Origin: Micromonospora pallida
Lineage (GTDB): Bacteria; Actinomycetota; Actinomycetes; Mycobacteriales; Micromonosporaceae
Assembly: GCF_900090325.1 (NCBI RefSeq)
Contig: NZ_FMHW01000002.1
Location: 6,511,001 to 6,575,000, forward strand
Direction: 5' to 3'
DNA: 64,000 bases
Both the position numbers and the translations under genes were made by a program. This document shows, piece by piece, positions 50,979 through 60,064 of the stretch. The notes beneath the pieces are model-generated. The model saw only the letters and a program-made list of their open reading frames with translations, had not been told where the DNA came from and did no database searches. Position 1 is the first letter of the stretch; each line of letters starts with the position of its first letter.

Positions 50979-53816
50979 ATGCCAACCCTGTCGGTCGCGC
51001 GGTTCCGGCGTGCCCTCCCCCGCGGACGCCGTCTCGTCGCCGCCTCGGTGGCGACCGCGCTGGTCGTCGCCGCCGTCGGCTGGGCGGTGTGGCCGGAGCG
51101 ACCCGCCTACACGGCTGATTCCGCGCTGCTGACCGTCCGTTCCGGGCCGTCCGGGGACGAGCTGGTCGCCCTCGACACCACCTTCTACCTGCCCGAGGGG
51201 GCCTCGGCCGACCACCGGGTGCCGGCGGTGCTGCTGGCGCACGGCTTCGGCGGCACGAAGGAGACGGTCCGCGCCGACGCCGAGGAGATCGCCGGCCGTG
51301 GCTACGCGGTGCTGACCTGGACCGCGCGTGGCTTCGGCCGCAGCGGCGGCCAGATCCACCTGAACAGCCCGGACCATGAGGTACGCGACGCGCAGCGGCT
51401 GCTGGACTGGCTGGCCGCCCGCCCGCAGGTGCGTACCGACGCCGCCGGTGACCCCAGGGTCGGCGTGGTCGGCGGCTCGTACGGCGGCGGCCTGGCGCTG
51501 CTCCTCGCCGCCCAGGACCAGCGGGTCGACGCGATCGTCCCCATGATCACCTGGAACGACCTGCCCCGGGCGTTCCTGCCGGAGAGCACCGGCCGCCCGG
51601 CGGCCGAGGGGGTCTTCAAGAAGGGCTGGGCGGGCATCTTCTTCGGTGGGGCGGGCGCGGCCACCAGCGGGCCCGTCGGCCGCCCCGACGGCGACAGCAG
51701 TGCGGAGGATCCGGCCGGCGAGCCGGCCGCGAACACTCCGACCGTGTCCGCCCCGCCGCCGGGCGCCGGGGACCCCGCCTGCGGCCGGTTCGCCGCCGAC
51801 GTCTGTGCCGCGTACCTGCGCATCGCCGCCACCGGCCGGGGCGACCAGGCCGCCGTCGACCTGCTCCGCCGGTCCAGCCCGGCCACCGTGCTGGACCGGA
51901 TCAAGGCCCCCACCCTGCTGGTGCAGGGCACCGCGGACAGCCTCTTCCCGATCGCCGAGGCCGACGCCAACGCCCGGGGCATCGCCGCCACCGGCACCCC
52001 GGTCCGGGTCGCCTGGTTCACCGGCGGACACGACGGCGGCGACGGCCCGCAGACCGACTCGGACCGGGTGAAGTACCTGACCGTGCAGTGGCTCGACCAC
52101 TACGTCGCCGGCACCGGTGCCGCCCCGGGCGACGACTTCACCTGGTCCAGGATCGCCGGGTTCGACGCCCTCGACCGGGGCCTGGTCGCCACCGGCTACC
52201 ACACCACCGACTACCCCGGCGTCGGCGGCGACGAGCGCCGCGAGGTGCCGGTGACCGGCCCGGCGCAGCAGATCGCCAACCCGCCCGGCGGCAACCCGGC
52301 GGCGATCTCGTCGCTGCCCCTCGCCGGGTCGTTCTCGTCGCTGCTCGACGGGGTCGCCGGCGACCTGCCCGGCCAGCACGCCCGGTTCGAGTCCGCACCG
52401 CTGACCGGCGCGGTCGACGTGGTCGGCGCGCCCACCGTCAGCATCCGGGCCGCCTCGCCGACCGGCGAGGCCGTCCTCTTCGTCAAGCTCTACGACGTCG
52501 CACCGGACGGCACCGCCACCCTGCCGAACGGGCTGGTCGCCCCGGTCCGGCTGAGCGGACTGCCGGAGCGGATCGAGCAGGCCCAGCCGGTCACCGTCAC
52601 CCTGCCGGCGATCGTCCGGCGGATCGAGTCCGGCCACCGGCTGCGGGTCGTCGTCGCCACCAGCGACCAGGCGTACGCCACGCCGGCCGAACCGACCGTC
52701 CACACCGTTGCCATGGGGGACGCGCCGGTCGTACTGCCCACGGTGACCGGGGAGGCGATCCCCACCACGGAGATGGTCTGGCGCTGGGTGCTCGCCGGGC
52801 TGCTCGCCACCATCGTGGTCGGGCTCGTCGTGGTCGTCGCCGTGGTCCGCCGCCGGCACCGCCGCCAGGACAGCTCCGTCCACCCGGCGTACGCGGGCAC
52901 GCCGCTGGCCGTCCGGCAGCTCCGCAAGGAGTACGCGGACGGCTTCGTCGCCGTGTCGAACGTCGACTTCGAGGTGCACCCCGGCCAGGTGGTCGGGCTG
53001 CTCGGGCCGAACGGCGCCGGCAAGACCACCACCCTGCGGGTGCTGATGGGGCTGACCCAGCCCACCGCTGGCGAGATCTACGTCTTCGGGCACCGGCTGG
53101 TGCCCGGCTCGCCGGTGCTCTCCCGGATCGGCGCGCTGGTCGAGGGGCCCGGCTTCCTGCCGCACCTGAGCGGCCTGGAGAACCTGAAGGCGTACTGGCG
53201 GGCCACCGGACGCCCGGCGGCGGAGGCGCACTTCGAGGCGGCGCTGGAGATCGCCGGCCTCGGCGCGTCGGTGCACCGCCGGACCAGGAACTACAGCCAC
53301 GGCATGCGGCAGCGGCTCGCCATCGCCCAGGCCATGCTCGGCCTGCCCGAGCTGCTGGTGCTCGACGAGCCCACCGACGGCCTCGACCCGCCGCAGATCG
53401 CCGAGATGCGCCGGGTGCTCCAGCGGTACGCCACCGACGGACGGGCGGTGCTGGTCTCCAGCCACCTGCTCGCCGAGGTGGAGCAGACCTGCACCCACGC
53501 GGTGGTGGTCAACAAGGGACGGATCGTCGCCTCCGGGCCGGTCGAGGAGATCGTCGGCGAGTCGCCGAGTGTGCTGTTCGAGGTCACCGACCCCGACGCC
53601 GCGCGGACCGTGCTGGACCGGCTGGACGGCGTACGGGTGCTGCCCGACACCGACGGCCAGCTCGTCGTGGACACCAACGGCACGGCCCGCAGCGAGGTGG
53701 TGGCCGAGCTGGTCCGGGCCGGGGTCGGGGTGGACCGGGTGGTGCCCCGGCGCCGCCTGGAGGACGCCTTCCTCGCCCTGGTCGGCGAGAACTCACGGGG
53801 AAGCGGAGACCGGTGA
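50979..53816 (+). CDS. extracellular alpha/beta hydrolase fused to ABC ATPase
   Basis: 945 residues. A membrane helix (about 18-38) leads to an extracytoplasmic CocE/X-Pro-dipeptidase-like hydrolase (about 50-580): oxyanion region H-G-F-G-G-T-K-E, nucleophile G-G-S-Y-G-G-G, Asp in Q-G-T-A-D-S-L-F, His in T-G-G-H-D-G-G, then a jelly-roll. A second helix (about 592-615) returns to the cytoplasm, where an ABC ATPase follows (about 650-940: G-P-N-G-A-G-K-T-T-T, Y-S-H-G-M-R-Q-R, L-V-L-D-E-P-T-D-G-L-D, S-S-H-L-L). One chain thus spans the membrane with a protease/esterase outside and the motor inside. The next gene is the permease. ATG 50979; GTG 50970 is possible. Confidence 0.9.
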   Translation: MPTLSVARFRRALPRGRRLVAASVATALVVAAVGWAVWPERPAYTADSALLTVRSGPSGDELVALDTTFYLPEGASADHRVPAVLLAHGFGGTKETVRADAEEIAGRGYAVLTWTARGFGRSGGQIHLNSPDHEVRDAQRLLDWLAARPQVRTDAAGDPRVGVVGGSYGGGLALLLAAQDQRVDAIVPMITWNDLPRAFLPESTGRPAAEGVFKKGWAGIFFGGAGAATSGPVGRPDGDSSAEDPAGEPAANTPTVSAPPPGAGDPACGRFAADVCAAYLRIAATGRGDQAAVDLLRRSSPATVLDRIKAPTLLVQGTADSLFPIAEADANARGIAATGTPVRVAWFTGGHDGGDGPQTDSDRVKYLTVQWLDHYVAGTGAAPGDDFTWSRIAGFDALDRGLVATGYHTTDYPGVGGDERREVPVTGPAQQIANPPGGNPAAISSLPLAGSFSSLLDGVAGDLPGQHARFESAPLTGAVDVVGAPTVSIRAASPTGEAVLFVKLYDVAPDGTATLPNGLVAPVRLSGLPERIEQAQPVTVTLPAIVRRIESGHRLRVVVATSDQAYATPAEPTVHTVAMGDAPVVLPTVTGEAIPTTEMVWRWVLAGLLATIVVGLVVVVAVVRRRHRRQDSSVHPAYAGTPLAVRQLRKEYADGFVAVSNVDFEVHPGQVVGLLGPNGAGKTTTLRVLMGLTQPTAGEIYVFGHRLVPGSPVLSRIGALVEGPGFLPHLSGLENLKAYWRATGRPAAEAHFEAALEIAGLGASVHRRTRNYSHGMRQRLAIAQAMLGLPELLVLDEPTDGLDPPQIAEMRRVLQRYATDGRAVLVSSHLLAEVEQTCTHAVVVNKGRIVASGPVEEIVGESPSVLFEVTDPDAARTVLDRLDGVRVLPDTDGQLVVDTNGTARSEVVAELVRAGVGVDRVVPRRRLEDAFLALVGENSRGSGDR

Positions 53817-54748
53817 TGGACGCTGCGGAAAAGCCGGGACCGGTGACGGATTCTGCCGGGGAGCGTGGATCGCTGATGACGAAGACGACCGCCATGGTGG
53901 GCGCGGCCCCCGGCTACCGCCCGTCGGCCACCCTGCCGTTCTGGGCCGAGTTCCACCGGCAGGCGTCGCGGCGGCGTACCCAGCTCGCGCTGGGGTTCAT
54001 GGTGCTGCTGCCGTTGATCATCCTGATCGCCTTCCAGTTCGACTCGGGTGGCGACGACGACAACGGCAGGGGCGAGTTCGCCAGCCTGGTCGAGTTCGCC
54101 ACCACCGGCGGGCTGAACTTCACCCTCTTCACGATCTTCGTGTCGGCGTCGTTCCTGCTGGTCGTGGTGGTGGCGCTGTTCTGCGGGGACACCGTGGCCA
54201 GCGAGGCGAGCTGGGGAAGTCTGCGCTACCTGCTGGCCATCCCGGTGCCCCGGGCCCGGCTGCTGGCGGTGAAACTGCTGGTGGCGCTCACCTACTCGGC
54301 GATTGCCCTGCTCCTGCTCGCCGGCACCGCCCTGCTCGCCGGGACCCTCCGGTACGGCTGGTCGCCGCTGCGCAGCCTGGTCTCGGCCGAACTGACCCCG
54401 GGCGAGGGGCTGCTGCGGCTGCTGGCCGTCCTCGGCTACCTGGCGGTGATCATGCTGGTCGTCGCCGGACTGGCGTTCCTGCTGTCGGTGACCACGGACG
54501 CGGCGCTCGGCGCGGTCGGCGGCGCGGTGCTGCTCTGGATCCTCTCCAGCATCCTCGACCAGATCACCGCCCTCGGCGTGCTGCGCGACTTCCTGCCCAC
54601 CCACTACAGCACCGCCTGGCTGGGCCTGCTCTCCACGCCCGTGCAGACCGACGACGTGGTCCGTGGCTGCGTCTCGGCGATCAGCTACGCCACCATCTTC
54701 TGGGGTCTCGCCTTCTGGCGCTTCACCCGCAAGGACGTCACGAGCTGA
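53816..54748 (+). CDS. ABC-2 type permease partner of the hydrolase-ATPase fusion
   Basis: 310 residues. A 40-residue cytoplasmic N-terminus precedes six membrane helices; R-R-T-Q-L-A-L-G-F-M-V-L-L begins the first, and S-E-A-S-W-G-S-L-R-Y-L-L-A-I-P-V-P-R is the conserved ABC-2 coupling segment. The start overlaps the fusion stop (TGATG), so the two are translated together and should form one transporter. Substrate unknown; a peptide cleaved by the fused hydrolase is possible. Confidence 0.9.
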   Translation: MDAAEKPGPVTDSAGERGSLMTKTTAMVGAAPGYRPSATLPFWAEFHRQASRRRTQLALGFMVLLPLIILIAFQFDSGGDDDNGRGEFASLVEFATTGGLNFTLFTIFVSASFLLVVVVALFCGDTVASEASWGSLRYLLAIPVPRARLLAVKLLVALTYSAIALLLLAGTALLAGTLRYGWSPLRSLVSAELTPGEGLLRLLAVLGYLAVIMLVVAGLAFLLSVTTDAALGAVGGAVLLWILSSILDQITALGVLRDFLPTHYSTAWLGLLSTPVQTDDVVRGCVSAISYATIFWGLAFWRFTRKDVTS

Positions 54749-54835
54749 CCCAGCCGACCCCGCGTCACCGGATCGGCCGTCCGTAGGATCGCCAGGCCGC
54801 CCCTCGGGGCATCACCGCGAACACTCGGACGGAAA

Positions 54836-55492
54836 GTGACGACAGCGATGACGGGACGAACACCCAGCCGGCGGCAGGCCGGCCTGACCGCGCTCTACCT
54901 GGGGGTCTTCGCGACTCTCTGGTTCAGCGTGCCGAAGGCGGATCCGCCGCTGGACACGGTGCTCGTGGTGGCGAGCGTGGTGGCCTTGCTGACGGCGGTC
55001 GCCGGCGGCGTCGTCACCGCCCGGGCCCGGGTCGGCGACGCGCCGCCCCGCGACCGGGTCGCCGACCGGCGCTACCTGCTCATCGTCGTCGCCGAGTTCG
55101 CCGCCGCCGGGCTGGGCGCGGCGCTGCTCGGGCTCGTCGGCTGGTCGGCGTTCATCCCCGCCCTGGTCAGCGCCGTCGTCGGACTGCACTTCCTGCCGCT
55201 GGCCCCGGTGCTGGGCGATCCGCTGCTACGTCTGCTCGGGCTGGCGGTCTGCCTCGTCGCACTCGCCGGCCTGGTCGTCGGGCTGGCCTCGTCCGAGTCG
55301 GTGGCCCTGGTGGTCGGCATCGGCACCGCCCTGCTCCTGCTCGTCCACGCCCTGACAGCCCTCCTCCGCCGCCGCCCGCCGAACGGCCGCGTCGATCCGA
55401 ACGGCCGCGTCGATCCGAACGGCCCCGTCGATCCGAACGGCCCCGTCGATCATGGAGTTGTGGCACCGCCCAAAGCTCGCATTCGTCACTGA
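54836..55492 (+). CDS. membrane protein with repeat-derived C-terminus
   Basis: About 218 residues, five to six membrane helices (A-L-Y-L-G-V-F-A-T-L-W-F near the start; L-L-I-V-V-A-E-F-A-A-A-G-L-G). No family recognised. The last 40 residues come from four 18-bp repeats (P-N-G-R-V-D units) running into a palindrome (55445-55518), so this tail looks like a recent repeat expansion. GTG 54836 or ATG 54848 may be the start. Confidence 0.75.
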   Translation: MTTAMTGRTPSRRQAGLTALYLGVFATLWFSVPKADPPLDTVLVVASVVALLTAVAGGVVTARARVGDAPPRDRVADRRYLLIVVAEFAAAGLGAALLGLVGWSAFIPALVSAVVGLHFLPLAPVLGDPLLRLLGLAVCLVALAGLVVGLASSESVALVVGIGTALLLLVHALTALLRRRPPNGRVDPNGRVDPNGPVDPNGPVDHGVVAPPKARIRH

Positions 55493-55518
55493 TCAGGCGC
55501 CACAACTCCATGATCGAC
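55445..55518. repeat. REP-like palindrome, GATCATGGAGTTGTGGC family
   Basis: Perfect 20-base arms starting GTCGATCATGGAGTTG (55445-55464 and 55499-55518) around a 34-base centre. The left arm encodes the end of the membrane protein and carries its stop beyond it. Confidence 0.8.
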
Positions 55519-55594
55519 GGAGCAGGAGCGGGAGCGGGAGCGGGGGGCGGGGGCGGGGGCGGGAGCGGGGGTGGGGGTGGGGGTGGGGGAGCGG

Positions 55595-56958
55595 TTAGTG
55601 GCAGGTGCCGGTGCCGACCTCGGTGAAGGTCTGGCCGGCGATGGGCAGGAACCGCCAGCGATACTGGTCGGGGAGCAGGGTCAGCTTGAGCACGCCGTGC
55701 ACGCTGCCGTTGCGCACCTCGCTGTTCGGCACGACGTCGGGGAAGTCGGGCTGGAGTGACCGGCCGCCGGTGCCGACCACGAACTGCCGGATGCCCCGCG
55801 CCGGGTCGGCCACCCCGGTCGGGCTCTGCGGGGCGAACCGCTCGTACTGGTGGTTGTGCCCGGTCAGCACGATCTCCGCGCCGCCGTCGTAGAGCGCCTG
55901 GAACAACGGCCGGACCTCCTCCCGGGCCCGGCCGCCGGAGGTGAACAGCGGGTGGTGCCAGTACGCCACCGTGCAGCGGGCCTGGTTGGCGGCGAGGTCG
56001 GCGCGGAGCCACTGCTCCTGGGCGGAGCCGGCGTGGCAGCCACCGATGTGGGAGCAGTTGGAGTTGAGCACCACCACGTGCCACCCGCCGTCCGCCAGGT
56101 CGTACGAGTACCAGCCCTGCCCGGCCGGTCCCGCCGCCGCCCCGAAGTACGCGTAGTAGCCGGCCGCGTCCGGGGTGAGGTACTCGTGGTTGCCCACCGC
56201 TGGCCGGGTCCGCGCCTTGTGTCGGCCCCAGGTCGGGTGGTAGCAGTTGGCGAACTCCTCGGGCGTGCCCTTGTCGTAGACCACGTCGCCGAGGGGGCGA
56301 CGACCCCCAGCTCGACGTCGAGGATGCGGGCGGTCTGTTCGTCCCGTTCGGTGCTGCAACTGGCGATGTCCCCGGCTGCGAGCAGCACCGTGTCGTCGGT
56401 GCCGGGGACGCCGGTGTAGACGACGAGCTGCGGTCCCGTGGCCCCGGTCTCCCGGCTGTCGTAGTAGGCGCCGTCCGGGCTGATCGAGTAGATCCCCAGA
56501 CTGAGCACGCCGTCTCCGGCCACTGCGGCGGTGACGTCGACCTCGTAGACGCCGTTGGCGCGTACCCGGCCGAAGCGGCCGAGTTCGGTCCCGGTCGCTC
56601 CCGGGCGGTTGGTGTAGGTCATGGTGCTCTCGGACCAGGTGGAAGCGACCCGGTACACCTGTCCGCCGTTGGGGCTGCCGGCGTGCGAGACGTCCCGGGT
56701 GTGCAGTCGTAGCCAGGCGCGCAGGACGGGCGCGGTCAGGCCGCTGACCGCGAAGGCGAGGTAGCTGACCCGGTTGGGGTCGCCAGCCACCACGAGCTGC
56801 TGTTGGTCGTTGAAGTTGGTGTCCGGGAAGGCTGCGTTGACGTACGTGTCCAGGGTGGCGGGGAAGACCGAGGTCGTCACGGCCGTTGCGGGGGTCGGCA
56901 CGGCGAGTATTCCCGCCAGGACCGTGAGGACGAGCGCGGAGGCGCGGAGAGCTTTCAT
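55595..56958 (-). pseudogene. secreted DNRLRE-metallophosphoesterase, frameshifted
   Basis: The N-terminus is a signal peptide (T-P-A-T-A) and DNRLRE module (D-T-Y-V-N-A-A-F-P-D-T-N-F-N), then a phosphoesterase that begins L-L-A-A-G-D-I-A-S-C. The frame then shifts; the rest, with G-D-V-V-Y-D-K-G, G-N-H-E-Y-L, W-H-H-P-L-F-T and G-H-N-H-Q-Y-E-R, reads in another frame. One extra base in the GGGGG run at 56293-56297 restores a full-length alkaline-phosphatase-like enzyme with all metal motifs. Sequencing error is a serious alternative. It shares the DNRLRE module with the genes at 1-2894. Confidence 0.85.
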
Positions 56959-56998
56959 GCCCCCAATGGAGCCGGACGGGTGTCAACCGGTAATCACA

Positions 56999-57012
56999 AC
57001 TGATTAATCAGT
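56999..57012. promoter_or_regulatory. 14-bp AT-rich palindrome in divergent promoter
   Basis: Perfect palindrome ACTGATTAATCAGT between the phosphoesterase (minus) and amidase (plus) genes, AT-rich in a GC-rich setting; likely an operator. Confidence 0.5.
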
Positions 57013-57113
57013 GTTGATGTCTTCGTTACGGTGGAGATGGTTCCCTGGGACAACCGGCTCGGTCGCCACCGATGCCGACCGGCGGTTTCTCCCCGACCGG
57101 AGACGGAGTCATC

Positions 57114-57944
57114 GTGAAAGTCCCCGGAGTTCCCTTCGTTCAGGGGCGCAATGCCTACGACGACCGCGACGGTCAGAAGTTCGGCATCGCGATCCACGCC
57201 ACCGACAACACCGCCACGGCCGAGGCGGAGGCGTCCTACGCCACCAGACGCACCGACGGGGTCAGCTCGCACTTCTACGTCGACGCGGACTCGATCGTCC
57301 AGTCGCTGGACACCGATTCCCGCGCCGGCCACGCCGGATCGACCAACGGCAACGAGAACGGCATCTCGGTCGAGATCACCGGCCGCTCGACCAGCAGCCG
57401 CCAGTGGTGGCTGGACAACGTCGCCTGGGACCGGCTTGCCGAGGTGCTGGCGGTGGTCTGCCGGTACTACGACATCGCGCCCCGCCGGGCCACCGTCGCC
57501 GAGATGCAGGCCAACCCCCAGGTCCGGGCCTTCTACGGGCACAACGACATGCGGTTGGCCTGGGGTGGCACCACCCACACCGATCCCGGCGCCAACTTCC
57601 CCTGGGACCAACTGCTGACCAAGGTCGAGCAGGCCATCGACCAGAATGAGGACGACATGACCCCTGCACAGTTCCTGGCCATCCTGCAGGATCCGGCCGT
57701 GGCAAGGCTGATGCGCGCGCTGCCGTGGCAGTACGTCGGTGGGGGCATCCCGACTGGCCTGTCCACCCTGAACGTGCTGAACCAGATCTACGAGGGCGTC
57801 CAGAACCTCCAGAGCGGCACCATCAGCGCGGAGGTGGTGAGTGGCGTACTGGCCACGCTCACCCCGGAGGCCATCGCCGCCGCGATCCCCGCCGAACTGG
57901 CCGAGCAGGTCGCCGACGAACTCGCCCGGCGGCTGGCCGCCTGA
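57114..57944 (+). CDS. N-acetylmuramoyl-L-alanine amidase (endolysin-like)
   Basis: 276 residues. Amidase_2 fold: I-A-I-H-A-T-D-N near residue 21 (zinc His), H-F-Y-V-D-A-D-S, H-A-G-S-T-N-G-N-E-N-G-I-S-V-E, and the second zinc pair around T-H-T-D-P-G-A-N-F-P. It cleaves the peptide from peptidoglycan glycan strands. The C-terminal 90 residues (from M-T-P-A-Q-F-L) are helical, endolysin-like. No signal peptide, so export or release is unexplained; it may derive from a prophage lysin. GTG with GGAGACGGAG upstream. Confidence 0.88.
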   Translation: MKVPGVPFVQGRNAYDDRDGQKFGIAIHATDNTATAEAEASYATRRTDGVSSHFYVDADSIVQSLDTDSRAGHAGSTNGNENGISVEITGRSTSSRQWWLDNVAWDRLAEVLAVVCRYYDIAPRRATVAEMQANPQVRAFYGHNDMRLAWGGTTHTDPGANFPWDQLLTKVEQAIDQNEDDMTPAQFLAILQDPAVARLMRALPWQYVGGGIPTGLSTLNVLNQIYEGVQNLQSGTISAEVVSGVLATLTPEAIAAAIPAELAEQVADELARRLAA

Positions 57945-58179
57945 CCGGGCCGGCGGCCCGCCCCCGTTCCCGCCCGGCGGGCCGCCACACCGGCCGCCAC
58001 CTCGTCGGCCGTCCGGATACCGGCCGGGCAGTTCGTCGGCCGTCCGGGCACTCCGTCGGGGCATCTCTCGTCGGCGGTCCGGTTACCGGCCGGGTACCTC
58101 GTCAGCGGTGCCCGGCCGGGTCGGCCAGCCCGGTCGGCCCGTTGGTCAGAAGGTGCCCGGCCGCGTCGGCCCGTGCTGG
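57945..58179. other. intergenic region with GTCGGCCGTCCGG-type repeats
   Basis: No gene. Several imperfect direct copies of a roughly 25-bp GTCGGCSGTCCGGWTACCGGCCGGG unit between converging genes. Confidence 0.45.
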
Positions 58180-58851
58180 TCAGGAGGTGTGCGGCACATC
58201 GGTGTGACTGACCTCCGCAAATCGGGTGCCGGAGAGCTGGTGCACGGCGGTACGGCGGAGGTCCAACTCGGCCATTGCCGCCCCCGGCGAGCGGGTGAGG
58301 TAGACGACGGTGGCCTTCTGGTCGGCGATGCGGATCGACTGCACCGGAGTGCGGTCGCCCACGTCGGTGGCGGTGACGTAGTGCGGTTCGCCGTTGACGT
58401 TGCGCCAGACCACGAGGCTCCAGAAGCGCCCCGAGCCGCCCGAGTCGAGCACGACGGAGCCGACCGCGTCGACCGCGCCGTCGCCGTCCAGGTCACCGGT
58501 CGCGCAGGGCTTCTCCAGCAGGACGGTCGCGCCGTTGCCGGTCCACCGTCCGTTGCGCAGCGGCAATGGGTTCAGGTAGCTCCGGTACTTCGTGGTGCTG
58601 CTGCCCACCCGCGCGTCGCGCAGGTCGCCGCAGGTGAGGTCAGATACCTTGCGACGCGGTGTCTTGGTGGGACTCGGCGTGGTGCCGATCCGTACGTCGT
58701 CATCGTCCCGGTCGCCCGGAGCGGCCTTCCCGGCCGTCGTGGCTGGTCGGGGGTCCCGCGACCGCTTCTTCTTGCCGCTGCCACTGCCGCCGCACGCGGT
58801 CAGGACGCAGACCAGCATCAGGGCCACCACCGGTACCACGCTCCGACGCAT
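58180..58851 (-). CDS. lipoprotein with EF-hand-like repeat
   Basis: 223 residues. Lipobox V-L-T-A-C-G-G at about residues 16-22 (Cys 20), then a disordered Lys/Arg/Pro/Thr-rich linker to about 70. The globular part contains D-L-D-G-D-G-A-V-D-A-V, a calcium-loop-like FG-GAP/VCBS-style element, and P-V-Q-S-I-R-I-A-D. Anchored outside the membrane; function unknown. Confidence 0.85.
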   Translation of the reverse strand: MRRSVVPVVALMLVCVLTACGGSGSGKKKRSRDPRPATTAGKAAPGDRDDDDVRIGTTPSPTKTPRRKVSDLTCGDLRDARVGSSTTKYRSYLNPLPLRNGRWTGNGATVLLEKPCATGDLDGDGAVDAVGSVVLDSGGSGRFWSLVVWRNVNGEPHYVTATDVGDRTPVQSIRIADQKATVVYLTRSPGAAMAELDLRRTAVHQLSGTRFAEVSHTDVPHTS

Positions 58852-58970
58852 CGCCCGTCTCCTTTTCTGACGCAGGTGGCCGGAACAGTAATAGACGGTC
58901 GCCAGTGGTCGGACCGGCGAGCCGGTCCATTCTGGACGAATCGACGTGACGGCGACGAACGCTTGTGCGC

Positions 58971-59708
58971 TCAGCCTGTCGTGACGAGCACTGACAACAG
59001 TGCGCCGCCCAGGAGGGCCGGCCCGAACGGCAGTTTCGTCCGCCAGCGGACGCGCCGGGCGGCGAGGAGCGCCAGCAGCACGGGCACGTTAAGCGCCCAG
59101 GGCAGCACCAGGCCGAGGATCACCGTGTCCCAGCTCAGCCAGCCCAGGTACCAGCCGAGGAGCGCGCCCACCTTCGCGTCGCCGAACCCGAAACCACCGC
59201 CGGGCAGCAGGACCAGCCCGGTGAGGACGAGACCGACCGCCAGGCAGCCGAGCAGCCCGCGTCGCCAGTCCGCCCACTGGCCGGTCGTCAGCGCGACCAC
59301 GCCGAGCAGCACCGGAGTGACGGTCAGCGCCGGCAGCGCCAGCGAGTCGGGGAGCCGGTGGCAGGCGACGTCGATGACGGCGAGCAGCACGCCCAGCACC
59401 GCGAGGGCGAGGAAGACCGGTAGGACGGCCACCGCGCCGAGCGCCGCCCCGAGCAGGGCACCGGCCAGCGCGGCGAGCGAGGCGGTGACCCACCACGGGA
59501 CGCCCAGCCGGTGTCCGCGGTCGCACCGACGGGCCAGCCATCCGGCCGTGCCGGACCGCAGCGGTACGCCGCAGGTGGCGCAGGTCGTGCGGGACGGTTC
59601 ACCGTACGGCACGGCGAGCCGGTACCCCACCGTCGGCAGCAGCACCCCCACCACCCCACATCCCACCGCTGCGGCCCCCACTCCCAAGCCGCCCACCCCC
59701 ACCAACAC
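58971..59708 (-). CDS. prepilin peptidase (A24) family
   Basis: 245 residues, about eight membrane helices. The A24 aspartates appear in V-I-D-V-A-C-H-R-L-P-D and in G-F-G-D-A-K-V-G-A-L-L-G. An N-terminal zinc-finger-like C-A-T-C-G-V-P-L-R and C-D-R-G-H matches the cysteine region of type IV prepilin peptidases. It would process type IV pilin/Flp-like prepilins. No pilus genes are nearby. GTG start. Confidence 0.9.
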   Translation of the reverse strand: MLVGVGGLGVGAAAVGCGVVGVLLPTVGYRLAVPYGEPSRTTCATCGVPLRSGTAGWLARRCDRGHRLGVPWWVTASLAALAGALLGAALGAVAVLPVFLALAVLGVLLAVIDVACHRLPDSLALPALTVTPVLLGVVALTTGQWADWRRGLLGCLAVGLVLTGLVLLPGGGFGFGDAKVGALLGWYLGWLSWDTVILGLVLPWALNVPVLLALLAARRVRWRTKLPFGPALLGGALLSVLVTTG

Positions 59709-59745
59709 GCCCGCACCCTACCCCCGCCTTCCCCTTTCTGGAGTC

Positions 59746-59800
59746 GATCAAGAAGTTTGCGTCGGGCGGGGTGCCGGACGGTGACACGAACTTCTTGATC
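59746..59800. repeat. REP-like palindrome, GATCAAGAAGTT family (copy 2)
   Basis: Perfect 12-base arms GATCAAGAAGTT (59746-59757) and AACTTCTTGATC (59789-59800), in the intergenic region before the thrC riboswitch. Confidence 0.75.
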
Positions 59801-59918
59801 AACCGCCCGGGGCCGGGCGGGGCCGGTTGCGGGGGAGGGGGTGGGGTGGTTCACAGGGTGGGAAGGGGGCGTGAGCTGGGACGGGGGTGTGCGTATGCTC
59901 GGGAGCACAACTGAATAC

Positions 59919-60050
59919 CTCATCCAGAGGGGCTGAGGGATACGGCCCGACGACGCCCCGGCAACCACCCCGCGCGCTCAGAGCTGAGCGTCCGGCGGGG
60001 CAGGTGCCAAATCCGTCCCCGCCGCAGAGTGCGACGCGGGGAAAGATGAG
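59919..60050 (+). ncRNA. SAM-I (S-box) riboswitch before thrC
   Basis: Closing stem CTCATC/GATGAG (59919-59924 and 60045-60050), then GAGGGGCTGAGGGA, GCCCCGGCAACC and GGTGCCAAATCC in the order of S-box aptamers, ending 14 bases before the thrC start. It lets S-adenosylmethionine repress threonine synthase, at the branch between threonine and methionine. How it acts (translation or transcription) is not clear; no T-rich terminator is seen. Confidence 0.93.
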
Positions 60051-60064
60051 AGGACCCCCTCGAC

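Noticed and set aside
57114-57944. Prophage around the amidase gene
   Set aside because: No holin, tail, integrase or terminase genes; neighbours are chromosomal.
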